From assembly GCF_009017415.1 (NCBI RefSeq), contig NC_092405.1:4340001-4404000 (forward strand): 64,000 nt of DNA, read 5' to 3'. This stretch comes from Aspergillus flavus. Lineage: Eukaryota > Ascomycota > Eurotiomycetes > Eurotiales > Aspergillaceae. Position 1 is the stretch's first letter. Every line of letters starts with the position of its first letter. Of this stretch, positions 31,730-42,676 are shown piece after piece. The notes beneath the pieces were generated by a model. That model did not search any database, was not told the DNA's origin, and was given only the letters and a program-made list of their open reading frames with translations. A program made the translations under genes and the position numbers.

Positions 31730-32378
31730 TTTAGGATATTGGGGAGGCGTTAATGCAAAATGAGAAATAAGGGAAAGATGCCCAGTATGAAACCAAAACG
31801 AGTAGTCCATGATCATTTAAGCTTAGCGAAGTAGTAGCACACCTGTATTTCCAGTCAGTCGCGTATTTGTAGTGGAGAATACGAAATGCACGGTGGGGCA
31901 CAGTCATGCTAGTAGTTTGTGAACGTTAATTGTCAATTTACTACGTGGTTCCTGCCAAATGACATGTCCAATTGATCGTCATGCAGAGGAGTGTATCCCG
32001 AGGTCGGCTATTTGTTGGAGGGTAGAGGTGTACATACGTATGCACTTGGAAGATCTTCGGCTCAGCATGAGATACGCAAAAGAGTTTAAACCCCCAAGCT
32101 AATGCAAAGAAAGGCGTAAACTACTAAACGTAACCACGCGCAAATGGGAGAAGAGTTTATTGGAAGCAAAATAATATGTAATAAGAATCCTTAGACGTAT
32201 TTGCGAAACACGAAATACTCTACTTGTTTTTTCCATAGGATCGGCATTGAGTGGCCATATATATATACATATCCATATAGATATGCAAAACTGCAACGTA
32301 ATACATCTATTACACTCCCCATCCTACTAAACACAAACCCCAGCATCGTCTTCTTTTCTTCTCCACGCTCGTCCCGCT
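31730..32378. promoter_or_regulatory. bidirectional promoter between SDR and acyl-CoA ligase genes
   Basis: About 650 bp drives two divergent genes. A TATA-rich segment lies at about 32256-32269 (some 110-120 bp before the ligase ATG). An inverted CCG-N4-CGG occurs at 31998-32007. No coding region is seen. Confidence 0.35.
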
Positions 32379-34266
32379 ATGGCCAGGATCCTGGAACCGG
32401 AGAAACGACTCCCGCTGTCGAACCAAGATCTCCTTTCCTATGTCTTTGACCGGCCTGCATATGACCGGACACAATCAGTACGGCAGATCTTCGGATATAT
32501 TCGTTCTGGTACTAACTGTGGGTTGCCAGATCTACATCGACGCCCACAACCCGTCCCGCTCCATATCATGGAACCAGGCTCGAACCATCATCCGCCAGTT
32601 GATCAAGGGACTGCGGAACGCAGGGCTTCAGAATGGGGATTGTGTGGCGGTTCACTCACTCAATAATGTCAGGACTGAATCCATCCCAGGAACGCTCTAA
32701 GCTGACCACCTCTCCCAGATTTTTTATAGTGTCGTTGTCTTAGCTATCGTGGGATCCGGAGGCATCTTCACCGGCACCAACCCCTCGTATACAGCAGGAG
32801 AGCTACAACATCATCTTAAGACCTCTCAATCCAAGTTCGTATTCTGCGAGTCCGAGTTCGTGTCCCCATTGCTGGAATCGGCAAAGCAAGCCAGTATCCA
32901 CAATGGGAACATCTGGGTCTTCGATACCACTGGAGATAGCATCCTTCCACCTGGTCTGCAATCCTGGACCCATCTCCTAAAACAAGGTGAATCCGACTGG
33001 GTCCACTTCGACGACCTAGTCATCGCGAAGAAAACAACCGCAGCCCGATTCTTTAGCAGTGGAACCACAGGTCTCCCGAAAGCAGTGGAAATAACGCACC
33101 ACAACCTACTCGCCCAGCATTCCCTGGTTTTCGAAGCTCACCCGAGGCCATATTCCGTGAGTCTTTCCCGGTCTCCCCCCTCCCCCGTTATCTCAATACT
33201 CACCGTACGGATCAGATGTCCCACCTAATTGTCCTTCCTGCCTTCCACGCCGCCATTGCCCCGCTCATGCATATCGGAGCCCTGCGATCGGGATATGTGA
33301 TGTACATCATGCGCCGGTTCGAGCTCAACTCATATCTTGAATTCGTGGACAAGTACAACATAACGGATCTGATTGTCGTGCCGCCTATTCTTACAGCCGT
33401 TTTGAAGTCCGAACACCCAGAGAAAGAGAGGCGTCTGAAGAAGGTGAAGAACATCGTCTGTGGTGCTGCGCCTCTGGACAAAGCTATACAGAGTCAAGCC
33501 CGCGACCTACTACCCAAGGACACACCACTAACCCAAGCATGGGGTATGACCGAGACGTGTTGCGCGTCGATGATATTTCCGTATCCCGAGAAAGATGAGA
33601 CTGGTTCGGTAGGACGGCTAGTTCCGAATGTTGAGGCCAAGTATATCTATCTCCTTTAACCATTCTTATATGCCTTTATTTGTGAAATCCACAGCTCTGA
33701 CTGGCTAACTGCGACCCACATCTAGGTTAATCGATGACCAAGGTAGAAATATCACTGCATACAATGTCCCCGGTGAGCTCTGCATCCGTGGCCCCACCGT
33801 AACACCCGGCTACTTTGATAATGTCTCTGCGAACAGCTCCGCCTTTGATGACGACGGTTGGCTGAAGACAGGGGACATTGCAAGCTGCGATGAAGCCTCC
33901 CGAAAATGGTACATTGTGGACCGGAAGAAGGAGCTGATCAAAGTGAGCGGGTTTCAGGTTGCGCCGTCGGAGGTGGAGGCCGTTCTGCTGTCTCATCCAG
34001 GGGTAGCGGATGCAGCCGTGGTTGGAGCTCGTAATCCAGGTGATGGGACTGAGAGGCCTTGTGCGTTTGTTGTGCCCAAGTCGGGAATGAAGGTTATCAG
34101 TGTTGAGTTGAAGCTGTATGCCGCTCGGCGGTTGGCGAAGTATAAGGAGTTATCTGGCGGGGTTAAGTTTGTGGATGCGATACCGAGAAATGCGAGTGGG
34201 AAGATTCTGAGGCGGGTGCTGAGGGATATGTGCGATGATGATGGAGGTTTAAAGTCGAAGTTGTAG
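32379..34266 (+). CDS. acyl-CoA ligase/4-coumarate-CoA-ligase-like (AMP-binding), 546 aa, five exons, PTS1
   Basis: Exons: 32379-32477, 32530-32667, 32719-33156, 33216-33640, 33726-34266 (1641 bp). All junctions are GT..AG and frame-consistent. Motifs in order: RFFSSGTTGLPKAVEITHHN (A3, ATP loop), QAWGMTETC (A5), DDDGWLKTGD (A7), VDRKKELIKVSGFQVAPSEVE (A8) and IPRNASGKILRR (A10 catalytic Lys). This is the ANL adenylate-forming family making acyl-CoA from a carboxylic acid, CoA and ATP. The C-terminus ends SKL, a canonical peroxisomal PTS1, so activation probably takes place in peroxisomes. It could supply the HHxxxD acyltransferase of the same cluster. The acid substrate cannot be read from sequence. 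Confidence 0.93.
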
Positions 34267-35342
34267 AAGGGAATGGGGTTATATTGCTAATGTGGTTGGG
34301 CACTTGGGCTTCCCACATTGAACAATATACAACATCCGGCCTTCAGTGTATCTTTACCCGTTAACCTGTCCGGTTTCTCTTAAAGTGGCTCTTGGAGCCG
34401 CTAGTAATATGGGCAAAGCGTGCTAGAGCTGAACTATATTGTACATTCTGGGTTGCAAGTATTTTGTATGCTGATTTTATATTTAACTTCAGCATCAAGT
34501 CATGGTTTCATTTCGTATCAATGCTCGCTTTCTTGCTATTATCATAATAAATATAGTGTTAGCTCTGCTCCCCGAATGAACTACTAGAGCAATGCTCTAT
34601 ATATATATCCTCGCTTAAATCTTATGAGCTTGCACAACAAAATTCTATGTAAGTCTGACACACTGTATAGAATCCAGTATATAATACTGTATCAGAGCCA
34701 GGTCATATCCAACCCAGCTTCAAAATCTATCCCATTCATTTCTAGCCAATACTCTGTCGTCTGGACGCAGATCGTTAAGAACGTGGTGAGCCTTAGGCCC
34801 GGTAAACTTCGATTCGTATGTGACCTGGAATCCGCACTTCTGACCATTCTAGCCGGGGCCCGAGTTTGAGAATGAGATTTCCGTTTTTATATCATTGAAG
34901 GGGCATACTTTGTGGCCGGGTGAGGTTTCGATGATCTCTGGTGGTCACGATAGAGCCATATCTTAAAGTTGGAGCTGGGGAATCTCGGGCATGCGTGTGG
35001 GGATGTGGCTGTCTGGAGTGAATGGGATTTAGCCAGGATGGTTTTTGTGATTATTTAATTCATTTTACTGACTGATCTGTTGGTCCCTTCTAGATGTCTA
35101 GGGTGGACCATCGTATAGTTGGTTTTAGGGAATGTCTAGTTACCAGCCGTTTGCTATTTGGAGGAATTATAAAATTTCCAGGGATACTTAAAATATTCAT
35201 GTTGGACTGTGGTTCGAGGCTTTGGATGAAATGCATAATCTCTCACATACAAAAGTTAAGAATGTGTGAAAATGGGGAAATGTATAATTATATCGTGAAC
35301 ATGCTCTTAGCCCTATTTACTAGCGACATTGTATACCACAGC
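34267..35342. other. 1-kb intergenic; right margin of the cluster
   Basis: No gene supported; AT-rich in places. Confidence 0.5.
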
Positions 35343-37064
35343 TTAGAGTGGCACCTGGCTACGCCCAGGACCCCTAATTCCCCCAAGTGGCCGAGAGGAA
35401 TCTCTAGAACGCTTCTTCCACTGGTCGAGCCACACGCCGATGAACCGTAGGACCTCTTTCTGCACTTCCACAATAGCCGCCGGAGGCTCTTGACCCTTGC
35501 CTTCATCTGTCTTGGAAAGGCCATTCTGATCCCAGTGGTGTACTGCACCCCGGATACCGTCCCATACATCCTCAGCCGGAACATCGATCAGAATGAATGG
35601 CTCGTCGTCGGTGGATTCCCTCTCCTTCGTGCCATCAGCGTGCGGTGTCGCATCACGCCATGGGTCCGCCAGACCATCGATGATAGCTACTCGCGGGTAA
35701 GAGAAGTTGAATCCGCCGTGTTTGTTGATGTTTGTCACGTTGGGTGGAGAGGTGATTCCGTATGTCGTCTCGCAGAAGGTTGATACGCTTGCAACGTCTA
35801 AAACGCGCGAGATCAGAGGCATGATATCCTTCGGCACGGACGCACCGGACATGAAATAACCCCATTCAGTGCAAACCTGGTATTCCCAACTGGTACCGTC
35901 GTCTTTGGGGAGCGACTTGGGATCGGATGAATCGGACTGTTCGGTCTCAGCCGAATCCTCATCACTGGAGATGGATTTCTTGAAAAGGCCGACGTGATTC
36001 AAGAACCCGTTCACGAAGCTGGAGTTAGTTGCGTCATATCCGGCCACCTCGATAAGTTCCTGGATGGTGGGCTTTACGGCCTCGGTGTCGGGATACAACA
36101 AGTCTGAGCTGGTGATGTTGTCGCAATAGCTTCGGAAGGAGTAGCTACCGATATTGGAATCCCAATTGCGTGATTGGAAACTATCAAGGCCGGAGGAAAG
36201 AAGTGAAACAAACGAGACGTCATCCTTGTCCGGACTGACCCCCAGTGAAGTTTTCAGTTGCTGGCCCAGCGTTTTGTTGTCGGCATGGTCGATTAAGATG
36301 CGGTCTACGACGTCGATGAATGTTTGGGTCGACCAGATGCAATCGGACGGGCCGAATTTGCGAATCGGCTCGTAGTATTGCCAAAAATCGATGATCGCTT
36401 CGGTGACACCCGAAGAAGAGACAGCACCCCAGTAGACGTCGGGGTAGAGCTTGCGCAGGAAGGCGACAAAGGCGCCGGCATACGATCCACCATAGGCGAT
36501 CCAGGGAGTCGTTTTAGATGTGAGATTTACATGCTCTAGCCCGGGAAAAACGACGTTGGAAGCAAAGTAGGCATAATCGGCCAATGCCTGGTCCGTTGAC
36601 AGAAATCGAATATTCTCCGTCGTCAGATTGGCTACCGGGTAACTTTTGCCGTAATAGCGATGCTCCAGAATCACTCCAATGCCGTTATATGCAGAAGCCA
36701 GTTCGGTGACAATGCCCTGCGATAAGAAAGGGAACCGGTCGGTCGCGTCGGTTTCTCCGGCGGCGATCACAAACACCGGACCCCCTTCCTTGTAGTATTG
36801 GGCGTCGAACCAGTATCGCAGGTCGAAATGGTCGTCGCTGTGCGGTGCATAGCGCGAGTCATTGTGGAAATGGTCCACAGGCACCGAGAGATAGTACTCA
36901 GGGTATTCAGCTGTTGTTGATTGCTGTTTCACCGCTGATTCCGGGGTCAATTGTTGCTTTGCGCGCAGCTCAGGATACGCCAGTTGCAAGGGCGTGTACT
37001 GGAATGCCTGCGCCAACGGGAGCAGAGACGCTGCGGACAACAGCAATTTCAGCGACGAATGCAT
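35343..37064 (-). CDS. secreted serine carboxypeptidase, S28 (prolyl-type) family, 573 aa
   Basis: Single-exon. A signal peptide (SLKLLLSAASLLPLAQA) precedes a mature enzyme with VDHFHND and HFDLRYWFDAQYYKEGGPVF, the conserved start of S28, then ILEHRYYGKSYP, the nucleophile GGSYAG (Ser194) and, near the end, DGLADPWRDATP (Asp) and VHHWDQNG (His), completing Ser-Asp-His. N-glycosylation sequons are frequent. These enzymes cleave after proline and act in acid protein digestion outside the cell or in the vacuole. A low-complexity acidic insert of some 30 residues lies mid-protein (SSDEDSAETEQSDSSDP). The start MHSS at 37064 gives a clean signal peptide; an in-frame Met at 37211 does not. Cluster membership is unlikely. 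Confidence 0.9.
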   Translation of the reverse strand: MHSSLKLLLSAASLLPLAQAFQYTPLQLAYPELRAKQQLTPESAVKQQSTTAEYPEYYLSVPVDHFHNDSRYAPHSDDHFDLRYWFDAQYYKEGGPVFVIAAGETDATDRFPFLSQGIVTELASAYNGIGVILEHRYYGKSYPVANLTTENIRFLSTDQALADYAYFASNVVFPGLEHVNLTSKTTPWIAYGGSYAGAFVAFLRKLYPDVYWGAVSSSGVTEAIIDFWQYYEPIRKFGPSDCIWSTQTFIDVVDRILIDHADNKTLGQQLKTSLGVSPDKDDVSFVSLLSSGLDSFQSRNWDSNIGSYSFRSYCDNITSSDLLYPDTEAVKPTIQELIEVAGYDATNSSFVNGFLNHVGLFKKSISSDEDSAETEQSDSSDPKSLPKDDGTSWEYQVCTEWGYFMSGASVPKDIMPLISRVLDVASVSTFCETTYGITSPPNVTNINKHGGFNFSYPRVAIIDGLADPWRDATPHADGTKERESTDDEPFILIDVPAEDVWDGIRGAVHHWDQNGLSKTDEGKGQEPPAAIVEVQKEVLRFIGVWLDQWKKRSRDSSRPLGGIRGPGRSQVPL

Positions 37065-37945
37065 CGTCACGGTGCAATGCCGACGGAAATTTGTGGTGAA
37101 ATTGTCAACTCGTGTATGAAGATCGCCGGGGAATTGGCCTTGCATATAAAGCTGCCGGTTAGCCGCTGATTGCCGACAATGCGACGGTCTACCCCTCTCG
37201 CCGACATGCAATCAGCCCTTGGGGTTATCAATTCCCCATCGGACTCCGTGGGAGTGGAGATCCTTGGCGGACTCTCGCCATAGTGCAACATGATGATCCA
37301 ATGAGCGAAGTCTTCCCTCAAGGCAGATGTCGATCACTGCCTGTGCCTGAGGCCATTATCATAAGGCCGCGGCCCATGACCGTGGTTGTTGTTGGTCTGT
37401 TCGATAAGAGGCCCATTCTTGGCATACAAGGGTTGGTAGGCCAGTGAAGATCTTTGGACGATGCTGATTATTGATTCAGTGTCCTCTTCGGCCTGAACAG
37501 CAGAGCGTTGTATATTTCATGAATCATATTTCATTGAGCTGATTCTCTTTTAACAATGCAGGTGATCTATCCGCTATACCTATATAGGTTAGACGATACC
37601 GAGGGCACTTTTTTGCCGAGGGCGGTAGGTTATCTGGGCAAATGGGAGATACCCGAACAGCAAGCCTTTCCTTAACGGGCTGGTGTGTCTGGCAGAACAA
37701 CGCGATTTACATGAAAAGCTTCAAGATTCGCGTCTCTTTGTCTGAGCCGTTTCTTTATCTAAAAGTAAAAGGCGGTATGCCACTTCAAACCCCTGAAACT
37801 TATGGGAAGATGTGCGGCCGTACATCGGTATGCTAAACCGATATCTGTGATTGTAGCCTATAGTTGCCTGGGCGAGGGATATAAATCGAAGCAGCTGCAC
37901 TATTCTGCCACTGCACTCTCCTGACTGGGAAAGCATACCCTCAGG
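37065..37945. other. intergenic
   Basis: Promoter of the peptidase gene and upstream region of the DUF3716-like gene; no other gene seen. Confidence 0.5.
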
Positions 37946-38809
37946 ATGGCCTCATTCATGATGAGCGATTCCAGTGAGCCCGAGGATAATGACGTGAGCC
38001 TAAAGCACGATCCATCACTCAAAGCCGATCCGGACGACGAGCTGAACCTTCACAATGTGCCAGCCTCCCAGCCCGACTTGGATGACCTTGAGGACCACGA
38101 GCGGATCCTTCATTATGATCTTCTTTTGGCGCAGACTCCTTCAATCACTGGCCCACGCCCTCCTTCTCCGCGGTGGGTAAACAGGTAACAAGTAAGAGAG
38201 GCAAGATCTGACCTATGTCTTAGAGCACGTCCTAGTTCCGCGTCTGTTGCGTTTCCCTCGACTCCCGCTCTGACGGTGAGTCCGGCAGCAGCTTCACCAC
38301 CCGTCTCTCCAGTCATGTCCCGTGAAGATTTCAACAAGTCACAGATTGCCGACCAGCCCCGTCTGCCCTGGAATTGGAGCAACCTAGGCAAGAATAGAGA
38401 GGCTTATACGCCCACAGTAGTCGGCAAGTGGTGGTATCGCACCTCGTTTGAGTTGGAGCAACTTACTGAAAACAGGCGCAACAACTTTGGGCATATCTTT
38501 CGTATCATGGAAACAGAACTTGGGGAGCAGCGACTCGGTGACGCCCGCTGTGCGCGTTGCAAAACTAACAATCAAGAATGTTGGGTCTACTCGAAGGAGG
38601 GCGCAGCGCAAGTGTCTCGCCCGGGCGATGCCTGTACCCGTTGCCGAATCATTGCTCAAATGGGTGGGTGCAGCTTGTCGAAACGACGCAAGTCACATAG
38701 AAATAGGACACTGCCAGCCGGCCGGTCAGAAGCGTCAGTGCGGAGGTTGCTTCCATTGCCCTATCCGCCTCGTTCACCACGGTCCAATTCGCAGGGACAT
38801 GGAGAGTGA
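37946..38809 (+). CDS. DUF3716-like Cys-rich protein, ~270 aa, two exons
   Basis: Exon 1 is 37946-38172 (alternative end 38184) and exon 2 38224-38809; either donor keeps the frame (270 or 274 aa). Acidic N-terminus (SSEPEDNDVSLKHDPSLKAD), then a Trp-rich stretch (PWNWSNLGKNREAYTPTVV), then cysteines C-x2-C-x6-C-x17-C-x2-C-x7-C: ARCARCKTNNQECWVY and DACTRCRIIAQMGGCSLS. This resembles a Zn2Cys6 cluster with an unusually long central loop, and matches my recollection of fungal DUF3716 proteins (unknown function). A basic tail (RRKSHRNR) would suit nuclear localisation. A role as a DNA-binding regulator is only inference. ATG 37946 could be replaced by later Met codons. Confidence 0.55.
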
Positions 38810-41443
38810 TAGTTTAAGTGCGGGCATGCATGCGGCATATCGCAAAGTCTTTGTGTCTGCCATATCATTAAGTTTGCCCTCGTGCATACAATTAGATGGC
38901 ACGGTTTCCTCTATGGTATGACTTCATCTGGGCTTTTGTCTGAAGGCATGCTCTGGCTCCAGAAAGGAGCAATAACTTTGACCAAGAAACGCCCCATTAG
39001 AACCAAGTGTTCTGCCGCCAATCTTAGTTGAGAGGGCCACGTCCAACACAAAGACAGCACCTCTTTTCACAACTTCGGTCACAGCCTAGGCAACACGCCA
39101 TCTCAATATGCCAAGAGCAGCCAGTATGCATACTTCATCTGCGAGGATCACACAGCTGTTACATGTTGATTAAAGCCTTATGTTGGTAGTTAAGTGACTA
39201 GGTAGCAGGCTTATGTACCTGGAGAGCAGACAAGACAGACCTAATGGCTTGAAATTAAGAACTTAAGCCCTTGCCGGCACAATGATACAGGAACGAACTT
39301 TAGTTAACAACGGTGATTGTATGGATTGATTGACGTTCTTATGCTTCTGACCATTTAGATGGAGACACTGTCTCACTAACCATTATCGAAGCTAATCAAA
39401 ACTATAAACATGATCGTGGAGGACGATATTCCGGTCTTGCGCGACGATGTCCGAGCCCTTTCAATTCTTGGAATTGACTTGACCTGGATGCTCGCGCCGT
39501 GTTTGTCAGACACAGAGACCCAGCCGTTTTGGTTGCCCTATGTTCTGCAAGTTAGCAGCATCTCCGCCCTATTGGTCTTGTCTAAGTTCTCGCTGGCCGA
39601 TAGTACCCTGGAAATGTGTTGTTCTATCATAAACTCAAGAACCATAATGTAATCGTGAACAATGTTTCGTTAGTCAAAGTCAATTCGAACCACAAGTTCA
39701 TTCTTTACAATGTACCTTCTGTCCAGGGCCATCCCAATGGTCTTGCAAGTCATGCGCCGAAACTGCCCATGTTCCATCTCTTAAAGGAGATCTAGATGAA
39801 GGATCTGTTCCAGATCCGATAATAACGAAAAGCAGAAAGTCTCTCCCTGTCGTTGTTGAGACACATTCTGGAGAAGTGTTCTATACACTGACTTGGTTGT
39901 CCACTGCGGCGATGGGCAGTGGAAGCATGACACTCGCTGATTGCAATGGGGCCTTGAATATCCATATCAGTTAGCAGGGTAGCCGCGAGAGACCTGTACC
40001 TCTAAGAAGGTGTCGTTCGTCACCACTCCGGGACATGTTTTCCTGCAATGACATACGAAGCTAACATTTCCTGCTCAATGACGCGTGCGCATCTCTCCAG
40101 GTCAGACCCGGCCATAATGGGTGGCCACTGCCGACCATGGGGCACGCACGCTCGCTAGCCGATTCCATTGACTAGGTATTTTCCCCCTTCGCAAAAGGCT
40201 GGTGGAATAGCACTCAACCGAACGATAGTGGCCAATTGTATAATGCTTCTATCATATAGGCCTCCGCGGTACCCCTCAGATGACTTGATGTTGAGCATTA
40301 AGAGTCCAATATGTTAAGGGCATCATGAAACAGAAATCCATACATGGACTTTACGAAGCTGACAGAAATTAGTCTCTATCTCATCTTTCTGCACCATTAC
40401 GCTTGAATACAGGTACATCTCCACGTTTGTCAATGGATTCGTTTCACTGATCTTATGCACTAGTGTTTGGTCGACGTCGGAGAGTGGGTGCGGTTTCACG
40501 CACCACATGGGGACGTAAAGAGCCTTCAGTGAGTATTATTCCTGATCCAAACCATATACGTATGTAGTAATACTTCGCATGATCCTGTACCAAAGTTATA
40601 AGTTGGGCGGGTTGTAATTAACTTTCGCTCACTTGGGTCCTGTGCTTGGCTTCGTATTCTATTTTTTCAACACGAAGTTGTTCCCACGGCTTCTGTCCCA
40701 ATGAACTGAATTTCCCTGGGAGGGCCAATCTATGACGTTTATATAAGTGTGAATAGCAAGTAATGAGGGATAAAATGGTCATTGGACTTAAGGATACAAT
40801 TAGCTAATTTAGACGATCAGTATGCAGAAAATAGGGCGGCAAAAGAATGAACATATGTTAACAGATCCAGACAGAGGACTTTTATTTTTAGAAGACCTAA
40901 TCTTTATAAGCCATATATCATAAGAAGACATTTCAAACATTTATTTTCGATTCCACGGTGCATCTCCGGCTTGCTACAGAGTGGGAAAACATCAAATAGT
41001 GAAACTCATCATCACTGTCCGGATATAGACAACCGTATCTATTTTCACAATTATAAACTAAAATACAAGCGTTTAGGGTAGTATGTACCTATTTAGGGAA
41101 GGAGCTCTCCTAGTACGAAGAGCGGTCTAGATTATATAGGTAAATCTAGATTAACTACGCAGTGGTGTGACAAAGCCTTCTATACCTTTTTATTGGCCTT
41201 GATTCAGGGCCACTCCTTGAGTATCCAAGGTGTACCGAAGATGATAATATATGTCACCTGGTGGTTATGTCTTGTCATCTTCACGACGTAGATTTGGGAG
41301 CATACTCCCATACCTCTCCTAGCTATCCCTGAGGCATAAATATCACCACCCCTGCTCTCCGGGATAGTCCTTGATCCTTCCTTCTAATCCGTAGTCAACT
41401 TGTACTTCAACCATTTCTCTAAACGATTCTAGTGAATAGTACG
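38810..41443. other. 2.6-kb gene-poor stretch
   Basis: Only isolated frames occur, for example one of 80 codons at 39410-39652 without known domains. No repeats recognised. AT content rises toward the right end. Confidence 0.5.
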
Positions 41444-41985
41444 ATGTTGCTATTTAGCTTTCTCACCTATACTGGCATAGCCGCTGCCTTGACCTGTAAC
41501 ATCATCGGTCCTGGCTCTGGCAATTGTCGTTCCTGCCCATCCGATAACTGCGATATAAAGCGAAAGTTCAATACCGGAAGCAAACAGAACTTTGGGTGTG
41601 TCTGGCCTAAAGGTGCACCGGTTTCTGGAAAAAAGTAAGCTTACCCTGTTGAAAACACCCGACATGTTCATCACTACTCTATGCTAATGCTGGTACTTGA
41701 AGACGCTGGGGTTATAACCAGGCCAATGATTGCTTTGTGACAGAAGTGAGGCTCAAGTGCAACATAAGTATGTTTGTAGGGTATCTTGACATGACGCAGG
41801 AACAAAGAAGACTCACATTTTTTAGACTCGGTGACGGATTGTACTGTGAGCTCCGCTCGGGGCTTTGCGCCCCCTTCTTAGGCTTCACTTATAGCCAATA
41901 TAACCGGCTTGTCGACGTTCTCTCGGTGCTGTGTTCTCTGGACACACCTAAAATAATGCCCTTTTCTTCTTCTTTCTCTTTTTGA
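41444..41985 (+). CDS. small secreted Cys-rich (SH3-like) protein, C-terminus uncertain
   Basis: ATG 41444 starts a signal peptide (MLLFSFLTYTGIAAA). The mature part has Cys spaced as LTCNII, NCRSCPSDNC, NFGCVWPKG; exon 1 ends 41634 (donor GTAAGC). Exon 2 starts at 41703 and gives RWGYNQANDCFVTEVRLKC. The arrangement C-R-S-x-P-S..N-C, then CVWPxG, then W..NDCFVT resembles small secreted SH3-like domains of fungi. The frame continues to stop 41985, but a further intron starting GTATGT near 41766 would end the protein differently (stop in another frame). Exported; role unknown. Such proteins are sometimes effectors or cell-wall binders, but I cannot assign a function. Confidence 0.55.
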
Positions 41986-42676
41986 TTTTCACGGCTGGAG
42001 CACTTCTGAAAATTCGACTATTTTGTTATGCATGGATATTAATAAAAAATCATGTTCTTCCCACTGAAACAGGACACTCTTTATTTCAACAGAGAAAGCC
42101 ATTTTGTTTGTTACGCACCCTAGTTTAGTGTTAATCATAATCTTCATGATCACTAAAATCTACCTCAGGTGACATGGCCAATACCTGGTATGTTTCCATT
42201 ACTCTGGGTGCCAAGAGGAATTATTTAGTATGTCGTTATGAGGATGGTTCTCAGGACTCGGTAGGGAATATAGCTATGTACAATACAAAGCCTTCTCATA
42301 TAGTAGCACGGAACAGCTCAATAGAGACAAACCAATGAGATACGACTGCAATTCCATGACTAGACTGGCCCGAGTGGCAACATACCTATCATTAGATACT
42401 CTTGTAAAGGACCAGGTACACATCCCACGGCAGTGCCCACTCCCACTTCCAGTACGAGGACAACCATAGTGACAGCATAAGAACGGTAACTGCGATAGTA
42501 TAGAGTGTAGAATTGGAATATCGATGGTCTGCAGAGATTAAATGGTATTCGGCTTCAACATGGCTCAATGCAATACCGATGGTCTCCCTAGTTTCATCCA
42601 TGACATATTGGCAAACATCAATCCCCAAACCATCCAACATGGGGTTTCCAGGTGATTGGAGCTATTAACTCCCATG
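41986..42676. other. intergenic
   Basis: AT-rich 3' region; nothing recognisable. Confidence 0.5.
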
